Of a DNA stretch of 55,861 nt, positions 17,063-25,594 are shown one piece after another (the first letter of the stretch is position 1; the number at the start of each line of letters is the position of its first letter). The stretch covers positions 93,742 to 149,602 of the forward strand of contig MKRX01000015.1 of the NCBI GenBank assembly GCA_001898035.1, given 5' to 3'. The notes under the pieces are model-generated. The model was not told the origin of the DNA. It saw only the letters and a program-made list of their open reading frames with translations, and did not search any database. The DNA is from Armatimonadetes bacterium 55-13 (GTDB lineage: Bacteria > Armatimonadota > Fimbriimonadia > Fimbriimonadales > Fimbriimonadaceae). Position numbers and translations under genes: made by a program.

Positions 17063-18579
17063 GAATCACCTCTTAGCATTCGCACGAGAGTTTCTACGTC
17101 GTCAATATCCATCAAGTGTCTCTCATAGGCCAAATCCGGCTTCAGATCCACTTCTACCAATCGATCCGCCACTTGGAACGTCACTGATCGCCAACAGGCC
17201 GCACGTATTTCTTGGCGAAACTTCTGGATTACCATGCCTCGGACCCATGCCCGCGTCCCTTCTGGATGCCCCTCGGCTCTCTTCTCGATTTCTTCTTGAT
17301 TGAATGGCACGTCCACGTCGTGCATCTCCTCAAGCGCGTGATAGAGGCCCTCGGCAGGGTCTACGTTGTGATACTCCAAGTCGTAGGCTCGGGCCAGAGG
17401 GTCTTTCCAGCTTCCACCCTCGTCGACAAACGTTTGGATCACCCCTTCCTTTGCCGCCCAATCGACACGTCGACGGACTTCAGACCATGCCTGATCCGCA
17501 GTTCCTGTTGGGATCTCACTCCGCCGAGCGCGACCGACGAGATGCAGATTTCTCAAGATTTCCCGACAGTCGGCGATGAGATCCCGCATCTCTTCGTCGA
17601 GGCTGAGCAGATCCTCCGCCGCGGCAAAGTACGACTCTAGGATTTCATAGGCGTTTGTCCAATTTCGACCCGCCAGGGCCACTTTGAATTCCAAATTACG
17701 GTCCCGACTGATGACCTTGAATGCATCAACGGGATCGGCCAGGGTCCATTTTGGTGCATGACCGTCCAGAGCGAGGAGAAGCGCCAGCTTTACCAGGCCC
17801 ACTTTGCGGGCTGTACACTCCGGCATCATATTGGCGTCCCCCGAGATGACGTGAAGGCGTATCCATTGAGCGGGGTCGGCGTGAGCTTCGTCGCGTGTGT
17901 TAAACACCGGGCGGCGGTATAAGGTCTCTGCGTTCACGGGCTCCATGAAGAAGTCAGCCCGCTGACTTATCTGATAGTCGCACCAGGCACCCGACTCACT
18001 GCCAACTTTTCCGGCTCCGGTCAGGATCTGACGAGCCACCAAGATCGGCGTTATTGATTCGAAGAGGGTGTCAAAAGGAACAGATCGCGGCACCAGGTAG
18101 CTCTCGTGGGTTCCGTATGAAGCGCCGTGAAAGTCCGTGTTGTTCTTGTACATTTGCACGAGGAGCCCTGTCCTCTCCGACATAGCTCTGGCCGCATTGA
18201 GAACGACCGACTCCCCGTAACGGTCTTGAATCGCCAGTTCTCTCAATGACCAACACTCGGGAGTTGCGTACTCAGGATGGCCATGATCGTTGTAGAATCG
18301 AGCGCCGTTGGGCAAGATTCGATCCGAGCGAACGTCTTGAGTCTCTCCATGCGGACGTTCTCGGTCAAAAGCCGCATCGATTGGATCGACGGCCAGGCGT
18401 TCTAGTTGAAAGCCCCGCAGATCGGCTCTAGGGGATTCATGGCGGTAATCCCAAATAGCAAGGCACTCGCCCGGGTATCCCCGAACGAGCGCCATCGCAT
18501 CGTCAATTTGGTCCTCCGCGCCGTGGCCTTCGACGAGTAACCCGTACTCTGTCTCCACCCCGGCGAGGATTCGCCGCAT
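17059..18579 (-). CDS. dop: Dop/PafA-family enzyme, Dop-like (UBact deamidase/depupylase candidate)
   Basis: 506 residues of the glutamine-synthetase-like Dop/PafA fold. N-terminal GVETEYG carries the metal and ATP ligands. NGARFYNDHGHPEYATPEC holds the catalytic aspartate (YND). YKNNTDFHGASYGTHESYL and VFNTRDEAHAD follow. Three features favour Dop over the ligase PafA: the DHGHPEY spacing (PafA has DVGSHPEY), the ASYGTHE motif (PafA: NSYGCHE), and an insert after WDYRHESPRADLRGFQLERL that matches the Dop loop region. Dop deamidates the modifier's C-terminal Gln and removes it from substrates. It is the second gene of the operon, 2 bp after the lipoprotein gene, and overlaps the UBact gene. 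A dual-function or ligase role cannot be ruled out without a second paralogue in view. Confidence 0.85.
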   Translation of the reverse strand: MRRILAGVETEYGLLVEGHGAEDQIDDAMALVRGYPGECLAIWDYRHESPRADLRGFQLERLAVDPIDAAFDRERPHGETQDVRSDRILPNGARFYNDHGHPEYATPECWSLRELAIQDRYGESVVLNAARAMSERTGLLVQMYKNNTDFHGASYGTHESYLVPRSVPFDTLFESITPILVARQILTGAGKVGSESGAWCDYQISQRADFFMEPVNAETLYRRPVFNTRDEAHADPAQWIRLHVISGDANMMPECTARKVGLVKLALLLALDGHAPKWTLADPVDAFKVISRDRNLEFKVALAGRNWTNAYEILESYFAAAEDLLSLDEEMRDLIADCREILRNLHLVGRARRSEIPTGTADQAWSEVRRRVDWAAKEGVIQTFVDEGGSWKDPLARAYDLEYHNVDPAEGLYHALEEMHDVDVPFNQEEIEKRAEGHPEGTRAWVRGMVIQKFRQEIRAACWRSVTFQVADRLVEVDLKPDLAYERHLMDIDDVETLVRMLRGDS

Positions 18580-18581
18580 TT

Positions 18582-20000
18582 CTACTTTCTGAAGACCAGG
18601 AATCGGCCCGTACTCAGGAAGTCACCCGGAAGGGTGCCGCCGTAGATAGGATCGCTGCTGGACTGAAGCGTGAACGTACCGGAGCAAATCTTCTGAATCG
18701 CTTCGGCTCGCTGGGAGTCGGCAAGACTATCGATTGAAATGGTATTGCCGTTCTTGTCCTTAAATCCGCTTACCGTACCGGTGATTTCATTGTGCGCATC
18801 GCCGTCATCAACCTGTCCGATCGGATAAGCCTTCAGCGTGGCAGGGTCGCCCTGATCAGCGCCAAAGTCAATCTCTCCAAAGTACATGTTCGTGATGGTG
18901 CTGCCGCTTCGCTTGATGATGACAACATCCTGCTGGCTCAGTTCGCGAAGAACGTCCGTGCCGGATTTGCTGTCAAACACCATGCGCTCTTGGCTTCGCG
19001 GGAAGGTGATTACTTCGAACGAACTCAGGTTACCGATCGCGTCAGAGAGCTGATAGTAAGACCCTTGAAGAGCGGTGATTTGGTGCGCGGAGGTACCGGG
19101 GAAAGTTCCGTCGGACGGGTCAACGTCTCGAGGATCATCCTGAGTAAGCGTATAGGTGCCGAACGGAGGTCGAACTCCCGATGGTCCAGGCAAGTTCACG
19201 ATGCCGGTATAGGTTCCGGGAACGGCATTGATCGGGGTTAGAACCTCGAAATAGCCACCGGAGCTACTGGAGGACAAGGCGATGAAGTCACCACTGAAGA
19301 AGACTCGGCCTGCCTTGCCACCGTTGGTCATATCCGGGCGATCACTTGAGGACATTCCCGACAGATCGAACATCACGTAGTCGCTGAGGAAACCGTTGAG
19401 CGTGTCAACACCTTGAACCGGATTCGATGCCAAGTTCTTGGCTTCGAACAGATCTTGCTGGAAGATCGGATCGGGGTCAACGGCGGACAGGTCGAACATC
19501 GACTCGTCGAGGTAAACCTGAACAGCCGTTTGGCGAGCTGGGAGCGCGCGGATGCTAGCTGGCAGGTCAACGCTGACAAGCGGCTGATCGGTACCGGTTG
19601 AGAAAACATCTGGACTGGTCGTCCCGTTGTCTACTCGTAGTTCTTGAACTTCAAACGTGTACGACGTGAAGAAGCGAGAACTGGTCGTCTGAACATCCAA
19701 CGGCAAAATCTGATGGGTAAAGCCGTTCAGTTGAAGCGTTAATGCCGGCGGAAGAACTGTCTCAGACTGACCAAATTCATCCGTTAGAACTGCTCGCTTA
19801 ATCACCGCAGTCACGTCGCCGATATCTCGACCAGCGCCGGTGAGAAACGAAAAGTTAACCGTTCCTGGCACCAACTGCAACTTCACATAAGAACCGTCTC
19901 CGGTCGGAGGCGTGGTCGAGCCGCCACCTTTTCCACCGCCGCCACCACAACCAGCCGCGACAATCGACGCAGTGGCCAAAGCCAAAGCCCATTTTCTCAA
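18582..20000 (-). CDS. Exported lipoprotein of unknown function
   Basis: About 472 residues. I chose a TTG at 20000 because it gives a classic lipoprotein signal, MRKWALALATASIVAAGC, with GAGGTG 8 nt upstream. Longer starts at 20024 (ATG) and 20057 are possible, but 20057 lies at the promoter's start site. After the lipid-modified cysteine comes a glycine/serine/threonine linker, then an all-beta-looking region with no named domain. Segments such as AVIKRAVLTDEFGQSETVLPP resemble DUF4382-like surface lipoproteins, but this is weak. It has its own good promoter (20058-20086). The dop gene starts 2 bp after its stop, so the proteasome operon is probably transcribed from here. A functional link to the proteasome is not implied. 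Confidence 0.72.
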   Translation of the reverse strand: MRKWALALATASIVAAGCGGGGGKGGGSTTPPTGDGSYVKLQLVPGTVNFSFLTGAGRDIGDVTAVIKRAVLTDEFGQSETVLPPALTLQLNGFTHQILPLDVQTTSSRFFTSYTFEVQELRVDNGTTSPDVFSTGTDQPLVSVDLPASIRALPARQTAVQVYLDESMFDLSAVDPDPIFQQDLFEAKNLASNPVQGVDTLNGFLSDYVMFDLSGMSSSDRPDMTNGGKAGRVFFSGDFIALSSSSSGGYFEVLTPINAVPGTYTGIVNLPGPSGVRPPFGTYTLTQDDPRDVDPSDGTFPGTSAHQITALQGSYYQLSDAIGNLSSFEVITFPRSQERMVFDSKSGTDVLRELSQQDVVIIKRSGSTITNMYFGEIDFGADQGDPATLKAYPIGQVDDGDAHNEITGTVSGFKDKNGNTISIDSLADSQRAEAIQKICSGTFTLQSSSDPIYGGTLPGDFLSTGRFLVFRK

Positions 20001-20057
20001 AATCGATTCACCTCGTCCACGCATGCATGAAATCCCCAATGCGGGTAGCTGGGACAC

Positions 20058-20086
20058 AGTATAGCAATTTATCCCGTATTTGTCAG
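20058..20086 (-). promoter_or_regulatory. Sigma70-type promoter of the lipoprotein-dop-UBact-prcB unit
   Basis: On the minus strand CTGACA (20086-20081) and TATACT (20063-20058) are 17 nt apart, with one mismatch in each box. The start site would be near 20051, about 50 nt before the TTG at 20000. It is the only good promoter seen upstream of dop, UBact and prcB. Confidence 0.65.
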
Positions 20087-20138
20087 CGACGGGTTGAAGA
20101 ACCGATTTAGTTGTGCAAAGTTTTTTTGATTTTTAGAT

Positions 20139-21023
20139 CTAGGCGAGCATTTTGAAGGTCAGGCTTGTCCAGCGAGTGACCAGTTCGGCGAGAGCCATGG
20201 TCTCACTTTCCGAACAACCGAATGTCGCCAGTGAATTGGGATCGAATTCCGGTGGCACGATGGCGAATCCTCCGTCATAGCCCAACTGATGAGCAAACGC
20301 TTCAGAGAGAGCAACTGCCTTTACGGTCATGTTCGCATGGGTGGTGTCCGCATGGGCAGATGCGCCAAGGGCTACGATTTCCGGAAAGGCGTGGTCTGTC
20401 AAGACTGACCAACCAACTTCCATGTGCGTGCAGCCCAGGGCCTTCTTTTCCGCTTCATGAAGTTGAACGCTTCCTCCCCCCACTGAAGATGTGATGGCTT
20501 CGTATTCTCGCTCGGCCAAGGCCAAAGTTGGCACGCCAACATTGGCGAAAAGCCCCGCTGAGAATGCCATTGCGCTAGGCTGACCCGTTTTCCTCAGGAG
20601 AAATTCCGCTCCAATTCCTACGGCGACGGCCTGACTCAGCAAATGCTTCGCGTTCATGGAGACCCTGGTCGCGATTTCTTCGACAAAGCAAGACAGGCCG
20701 ACGATCTGAACGATTTTCCTGACCTCGCCATAGCCAATCACTCGAACCGCGTCTGCGACCGACCCCGGAATGCCGTGTTTGTTCTCCGTGCAATAGATTG
20801 CAATGGCAACAGGCAGTTTCTGCGCCAAGACTGGATCGGAATTCAGGACGCGTTCCAGCATCGCTCCCACCAGTTCTTGCTCCTGACTAACTGTTCCAAG
20901 GCGGGTTAGGATTGAGTCGAGCCGACTAAGTCGACTAACCGTCTTTGCAGCATTGATCGCCCGGGTGTTCGCGGCGCTCGAATAAATTCTCGAAGCAGAC
21001 ATTCCACGGGTAATCATCGGCAT
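20139..21023 (-). CDS. HDOD-domain protein
   Basis: 294 residues. The segment from about 35 to 230 fits the HDOD fold, a non-catalytic relative of the HD phosphohydrolases. LERVLNSDPVLAQKLPVAIA is followed by SVADAVRVIGYGEVRKIVQIVGLSCF, the characteristic I-x-x-G region, then HLLSQAVAVGIGAEFLL and FSAGLFANVGVPTLALA. HDOD proteins act in bacterial signalling and stress control, often with cyclic di-GMP or two-component proteins, but their mechanism is poorly known. No output domain is attached. It is divergent from yceD across 56 bp. The first ~30 residues are unstructured, and an internal start at Met8 is possible. Confidence 0.77.
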   Translation of the reverse strand: MPMITRGMSASRIYSSAANTRAINAAKTVSRLSRLDSILTRLGTVSQEQELVGAMLERVLNSDPVLAQKLPVAIAIYCTENKHGIPGSVADAVRVIGYGEVRKIVQIVGLSCFVEEIATRVSMNAKHLLSQAVAVGIGAEFLLRKTGQPSAMAFSAGLFANVGVPTLALAEREYEAITSSVGGGSVQLHEAEKKALGCTHMEVGWSVLTDHAFPEIVALGASAHADTTHANMTVKAVALSEAFAHQLGYDGGFAIVPPEFDPNSLATFGCSESETMALAELVTRWTSLTFKMLA

Positions 21024-21079
21024 CCTTTGCGCAGTTCTCAGCCAGTGTTTTCACAGGCGGGTACAATCCGCCGCACATC

Positions 21080-21616
21080 ATGCGTAGGGATGACTTGCTC
21101 GACCTGAATGATGTACTCCAGCATCCTGGCCGGAAGCTTGAAGTCGACATCTCAACGGAGTTAAACCAAGAGGAGGACCTTGACCTTGTCAAGCCCTTGG
21201 AGGGCTACCTAGAGGCGGTCAGCACCGGAAACATTTTGCTCCTTACTGGAAAGTTTTCCACGCGGGTTGTCTTGGAGTGCGCTCGTTGCAGCGAACCTGT
21301 AGAGTCGGACGTGACCTTCGACATCGACGAACAATTTCCCGTCGAAGGCGTTCCGAGTAGCTACGGGGCGCAAGACTATGCCCGAGTCGTCCCGGATGAG
21401 CCCTACGAACTATTTGAAGGAAACAACCTTATCGTCGAGGCTTTGTTGCGACAAGGTCTCTTAGTGGAACTACCACTCCAGCCGCTTTGTGAATATGGTT
21501 GGGATGGCGATTGTCCTATTGCCCGCAAGAAAGGCAAAATCATCACGGCGAAAGAAGGCCGCCCAGAATTCGGCCAGCTCGCAAACCTGATGAAACCGGA
21601 AGAGGACGATCGTTGA
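21080..21616 (+). CDS. yceD: YceD family protein (DUF177), 23S rRNA accumulation protein
   Basis: 178 residues with the DUF177 pattern: TGKFSTRVVLECARCSEPVESDV and a second cysteine pair in PLCEYGWDGDCP. In Escherichia coli YceD is needed for normal 23S rRNA accumulation and sits directly before rpmF. Here plsX follows at once, overlapping by 4 bp, and no L32 gene lies between, which is unusual. A TACAAT box at 21062-21067 would place the transcript start only about 6 nt before the ATG, so translation may be nearly leaderless; no matching -35 box is evident. Cytoplasmic. Co-transcription with plsX and fabH is likely. Confidence 0.85.
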   Translation: MRRDDLLDLNDVLQHPGRKLEVDISTELNQEEDLDLVKPLEGYLEAVSTGNILLLTGKFSTRVVLECARCSEPVESDVTFDIDEQFPVEGVPSSYGAQDYARVVPDEPYELFEGNNLIVEALLRQGLLVELPLQPLCEYGWDGDCPIARKKGKIITAKEGRPEFGQLANLMKPEEDDR

Positions 21617-22605
21617 ACATCGCTGTTGACGTGATGGGCGGGGACCATGCCCCCGCCGAAATTGTGCATGGCGTATTGCAGGCCGCTCCATTCATCAACA
21701 CCAACCTTCTGCTCGTTGGACAACCCGACGCAATCGAACGGCATCTCGGCTCTTTACGTCCGACGAACGTTGAGATCGTGCCCGCCCATGAAATCATCGA
21801 GATGCACGAAAAGCCTTTGGAAGCGCTTCGGAAGAAGAAGGATTCTTCAATGGTTGTGGCCGCAAATCTCGTGAAAGAAGGCAGGGCGGGGGCGATGGTA
21901 TCGGCGGGAAATACTGGAGCCGCTACGGCTGCTTCACTCCTTGCCTGGCGACAGATACAAGGCATCCACCGTCCCGCAATCGGCAGTTTGATTCCCAGTC
22001 GCGGCAATGGCTTTCTGCTTCTAGACGCGGGAGCCAGTCCTGACGTCGATCCCGAACACCTCGTTGAATTCGGCGTCATGGCTCGCGCGTACATGGAGAA
22101 GGTCGAGGGTAGAGAGAACCCAAGGGTTCACCTGCTGAACATCGGCGAGGAGGAAGGCAAGGGCAGCGCCTTTGCCAAGCAAGCGCAGAAGCTTCTCTCG
22201 GAACACTCTTGGTTTGCCGGCAATATCGAGGGAAAAGACATGTTCGAGGCGAATGTTGACATCGTTGTCTGCGATGCCTTCGTGGGGAACATCGTGCTTA
22301 AGACTTGCGAAGGAGTGGCGGAATTTATGGCGGAAATGATTCGAAGTGGAGTTCCCACCAATAAGCTGGCCCAACTCCCCTATCTTCCCATGCGAAAAGT
22401 CATGGCTCCGATCCGAAAGAAAATGGACTACGCAGAGGTTGGCGGCTCCCCGCTGCTGGGTTTGAATGGTGTTTGCATCATCGCTCACGGGCGCAGCAAC
22501 GCCAAAGCGATTAAAAATGCGATCCTCATGGCCCAACGCTCTATCGATGGTTGTCTCGTCGATACAATTCGCGCCACGGTTGCCGACGAACTTCCCCAAG
22601 GTTAA
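21613..22605 (+). CDS. plsX: Phosphate acyltransferase PlsX
   Basis: Converts acyl-ACP to acyl-phosphate for PlsY, the first committed step of membrane phospholipid synthesis in most bacteria. 330 residues from a TTG start at 21613 that overlaps the yceD stop; this gives the conserved N-terminus (M)NIAVDVMGGDHAP. Further family motifs are MVSAGNTGAATAAS, LLDAGASPDVDPEHLVEFG and DAFVGNIVLKTCEGVAEF, and the C-terminal GGSPLLGLNGVCIIAHGRS. Full length. It is a peripheral membrane enzyme. Synteny with fabH downstream is the standard lipid-synthesis arrangement. Confidence 0.97.
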   Translation: MNIAVDVMGGDHAPAEIVHGVLQAAPFINTNLLLVGQPDAIERHLGSLRPTNVEIVPAHEIIEMHEKPLEALRKKKDSSMVVAANLVKEGRAGAMVSAGNTGAATAASLLAWRQIQGIHRPAIGSLIPSRGNGFLLLDAGASPDVDPEHLVEFGVMARAYMEKVEGRENPRVHLLNIGEEEGKGSAFAKQAQKLLSEHSWFAGNIEGKDMFEANVDIVVCDAFVGNIVLKTCEGVAEFMAEMIRSGVPTNKLAQLPYLPMRKVMAPIRKKMDYAEVGGSPLLGLNGVCIIAHGRSNAKAIKNAILMAQRSIDGCLVDTIRATVADELPQG

Positions 22606-22697
22606 TCCCATTGAGTCAAACAAAACGTTACATGACCCGGCAGTCTTTAAGCCTGCCTCAAACTTCCGACGTGCCAAAATGGAGCGGTAGGACAAAT

Positions 22698-23681
22698 ATG
22701 GCGACAAAGGCCGTTATCAAAGGCATAGGGCACTGCGTGCCCTCAAAGATTCTCACCAACGACGACCTGGCGAAGATCGTCGACACGAACGATGAGTGGA
22801 TCACTCAGCGCACGGGTATCAAAGAGCGCCGTATTTGCAGTCTGGAGGAAACGACTTCTACGCTTGCATTTGGGGCAAGTCAAGAAGCGCTCACCGACTC
22901 TGGAATCTCTGCCGACGAGCTGGATCTGGTTATCTGCGCGACCGTCACGGGTGACATGCCGTTCCCTGCTACTTCTTGTCTGATCCAGGATAAGATCGGC
23001 GCAAAGAACGCTGGGGCCTTCGATCTGGGCGCGGCCTGTGCGGGGTTTGTTTACGCCGTCTCAGTGGGCTCAGCCATGATTGAGTCTGGTCAGGCGAAGA
23101 AGGTGCTGATCGTCGGCGTCGACACACTCTCCAAGTTTATTGACTGGACGGATCGATCGACTTGTGTCCTGTTTGGCGATGGCGCGGGCGCCGTTGTTTT
23201 GGGGGCCCAAGAAAGCGATCGGGGTGTCCTCAAGACGGTTCTTCTTTCGGATGGGTCGGGTTCTCGGCACATTTCCCTTGAGGTCGGTGGTTCGCTTTAC
23301 CCCACCTGCGACCCCCGCAGCAAAGATCGGAATCAGCACATCACGATGGCAGGCGCCGAGGTTTACCGTTTTGCGGTTAATGCAATGGGCGATGCCTGTT
23401 GCCGAGTATTGGAAGAGGCGGGGATGACTCCGGAAGAAGTCGATCTCTTCGTTCCCCATCAGGCGAATCTGCGAATTATCGACTCAGCGGCCAAACGTCT
23501 TGAACTGCCTCCGGAAAAGGTTTTTGTGAACGTTCACAAGTATGGGAATACCAGCGGAGGCTCCGTGCCTATCGCTTTGTACGAGGCAGTTAAGGAAGGA
23601 CGTCTCAAGCCGGGAATGACCGTTTTGACCGTAGGATTTGGCGCCGGCCTGGTTTGGGGCGCGAATATTATTCGCTGGTAG
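22698..23681 (+). CDS. fabH: Beta-ketoacyl-ACP synthase III
   Basis: Condenses acetyl-CoA (or a branched starter) with malonyl-ACP to start fatty-acid synthesis. 327 residues from the ATG at 22698 (MATKAVIKGIGHCVPS). The catalytic Cys114 lies in FDLGAACAGF; the His is in VPHQANLRI and the Asn in HKYGNTSGG, completing the Cys-His-Asn triad. An earlier in-frame start would add an unrelated tail that overlaps plsX. The 92-bp gap to plsX shows no terminator, so co-transcription is likely. Cytoplasmic homodimer by family knowledge. Confidence 0.97.
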   Translation: MATKAVIKGIGHCVPSKILTNDDLAKIVDTNDEWITQRTGIKERRICSLEETTSTLAFGASQEALTDSGISADELDLVICATVTGDMPFPATSCLIQDKIGAKNAGAFDLGAACAGFVYAVSVGSAMIESGQAKKVLIVGVDTLSKFIDWTDRSTCVLFGDGAGAVVLGAQESDRGVLKTVLLSDGSGSRHISLEVGGSLYPTCDPRSKDRNQHITMAGAEVYRFAVNAMGDACCRVLEEAGMTPEEVDLFVPHQANLRIIDSAAKRLELPPEKVFVNVHKYGNTSGGSVPIALYEAVKEGRLKPGMTVLTVGFGAGLVWGANIIRW

Positions 23682-23685
23682 ATCG

Positions 23686-24060
23686 ATGGAAACGGTCACT
23701 CTTTTCCGACCAGTCGGCCAGAAGGAGTTGGACCTCATAGAAGAGGCTGGGTTTACCGCCTTTCCGCCTCGGCTTCCGATCCAGCCCATCTTTTATCCAG
23801 TCGTTACCCGAGACTACGCGACTCGCATCGCCAAAGGTTGGAATACGAAGGACGAGGCGAGCGGATATGCGGGCTATGTCACTAGGTTTGAGGTCCGCAA
23901 GAATTACTTGGATCGCTATGAAGTGCAAGAAGCAGGCGGGCGCGAACTCCTTGAATACTGGATTCCTGCCGAGGACCTTGCCCAATTCAATGCAAACATC
24001 GTTGGGCTCATCGAAGTGATCGACCGCTTCGATTCCAACGACGCCCAGGGTCTACAATGA
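23686..24060 (+). CDS. Small conserved protein of the type labelled ADP-ribosylation/crystallin J1
   Basis: 124 residues from the ATG at 23686 (METVTLFRPVGQKELDLIEE). Conserved-looking segments are FPPRLPIQPIFYPV, YATRIAKGWN and ELLEYWIPAEDLAQFNANIVG. This pattern recurs in short bacterial proteins that databases tend to name ADP-ribosylation/crystallin J1. That name is historical: no ADP-ribosylglycohydrolase motif is visible, and biochemical function is unknown. It begins 4 bp after the fabH stop and ends 7 bp before the histidine kinase gene, so it lies in a continuous transcript. Cytoplasmic. Confidence 0.7.
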   Translation: METVTLFRPVGQKELDLIEEAGFTAFPPRLPIQPIFYPVVTRDYATRIAKGWNTKDEASGYAGYVTRFEVRKNYLDRYEVQEAGGRELLEYWIPAEDLAQFNANIVGLIEVIDRFDSNDAQGLQ

Positions 24061-24067
24061 TCCTTTA

Positions 24068-25594
24068 GTGGAAGAGCAACCCAATTTCTTGGCTAACACA
24101 ATGAGCCTTCAATACGCCATTGAGCAGATTGTCGGCGAGTTGGACTTGGAGCGCCTGCTTGAGCGTATCGTGGAGGGCGCCTGCAAGTTGTCCAATCGCG
24201 AATTCGCCCAGGTCGTGTTGTCGGATCCCGCTACTCACATCGCTTTTCCCGTGGCTCACTTCTCAACCTCAGGGCAGGCAGCTAGCATCAGAGACAGCGC
24301 GACCCGGAGCATCCCGCTCACCCGTAATGGGAAAACTCTGGGCGCCTTGATCTTAGGAGGAGACCAAAATCCGACCATAGAGATCGTTAACTTTGCCCAC
24401 TACGCCGCGCTTGCCATCGAGAATGCTCGCCTCGTCGAAGAAAACGTTCGTTCTACCGAACAAAGGGCTTTGCTTCTCCGAACCACAGAGAGGATCGGGA
24501 ATGCCATGTCGGTCGATGAGGTCATTACCGCTTATCTGGACCAAGTCGCTTCGAATGGTCGCTACTATTGTTCGATTTTGCTTTACGACTTCGATGAAAA
24601 GGGGAACAAAGTCGGAAATCTGGTTCGCGGTCAATGGGCGCCCGGCGGTCAAGTGGAGTTGTTTGAGATTCGTATTCCCGCTGACCAAGACGAACTCGAT
24701 CCGATGTTGGCGGCGGGTCAGACGGTTACCTACGCCGACGTCTTCACCGAGCCTAACATTCCTCCTTCCCTTCGCGCTGAGCAAGAACGTGACAACCGCC
24801 CTGCTCTCGCCTTGGTTCCACTCATCGGCGACGGTCGCCGAATCGGACTGGTCATCCTTAGCTACGACCGGCCCCACAATTGGACTCGCGAGGAATTGGC
24901 CCCTTTCCAGGCAACGGCGGTTCAACTGGCCTCCGCACTGCAATCTCGACGCGATCACGACGCTCTGATTGAGACCGATCGTCGACTGGCGGTATTGGAC
25001 GAGCGTCGGCGACTCGCTCGAGAGTTGCACGATTCGGTCACTCAGATTTTGTTCAGTCTCAATCTATTAGCCCAATCCCTAGAGCCGGACGCTCCTGCTC
25101 CTAGGGAGTTGGTCGAGAAAATCGTCGAGCTGAGCCGAAGGGGGCTTGGCGATATGCGCTCCCTCTTGGAAGAGTTGCGCCCTGTGAAAGGTCAATCAGG
25201 ACGTCCCACCTTGCCCCAACGCATCTCGGCTCACGCGGCTACTTTGATTGGATTGCCTCCCTTTGCGCTCAATTCTGAACCTTATCGGCCCGTTAGCGAA
25301 GAAATCGAGCAGGAACTCTTCCGTATTTGCCAAGAAGCCCTGAATAATGTCGCAAAGCACGCGCGCGCGAACAGCGCCAGCGTGACATTGCTTTCGGATG
25401 GCTCAAAAGTCAAACTGAAGATTCAAGATGATGGAGTTGGAATGCTTAAGAAAGGACATCAAGAGAAAAGACAAGGATTTGGTTTAACCGGCATGCATGA
25501 GCGTGCCGAGGAGATCAATGCCACTCTCGAAGTGGCATCGAGCCCGGAAACGGGCACAACCATCGAAGTTAGGTGGCCCAAAGATGACGACTAG
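24068..25594 (+). CDS. GAF-domain sensor histidine kinase (NarX/LiaS-type)
   Basis: 508 residues from a GTG start. No transmembrane helix is seen, so it is a soluble sensor. There are two GAF domains (about 20-140 and 150-295). The dimerisation/phosphoacceptor domain HisKA_3 follows: ERRRLARELHDSVTQ, with the phosphorylated histidine at 321. The ATPase domain shows the N box (CQEALNNVAKHARA) and G boxes (DDGVGM, GFGLTGMHERAEEI). This subfamily signals to NarL-type regulators, and one is encoded directly downstream with an 11-bp overlap. The GAF ligand (gas, redox state or small molecule) cannot be deduced; no conserved heme or Fe-S ligand pattern was recognised. Confidence 0.93.
   Translation: MEEQPNFLANTMSLQYAIEQIVGELDLERLLERIVEGACKLSNREFAQVVLSDPATHIAFPVAHFSTSGQAASIRDSATRSIPLTRNGKTLGALILGGDQNPTIEIVNFAHYAALAIENARLVEENVRSTEQRALLLRTTERIGNAMSVDEVITAYLDQVASNGRYYCSILLYDFDEKGNKVGNLVRGQWAPGGQVELFEIRIPADQDELDPMLAAGQTVTYADVFTEPNIPPSLRAEQERDNRPALALVPLIGDGRRIGLVILSYDRPHNWTREELAPFQATAVQLASALQSRRDHDALIETDRRLAVLDERRRLARELHDSVTQILFSLNLLAQSLEPDAPAPRELVEKIVELSRRGLGDMRSLLEELRPVKGQSGRPTLPQRISAHAATLIGLPPFALNSEPYRPVSEEIEQELFRICQEALNNVAKHARANSASVTLLSDGSKVKLKIQDDGVGMLKKGHQEKRQGFGLTGMHERAEEINATLEVASSPETGTTIEVRWPKDDD

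Noticed and set aside
22021-22707. Minus-strand frame of 228 codons over plsX
   Set aside because: Antisense shadow of plsX, which has full family motifs.
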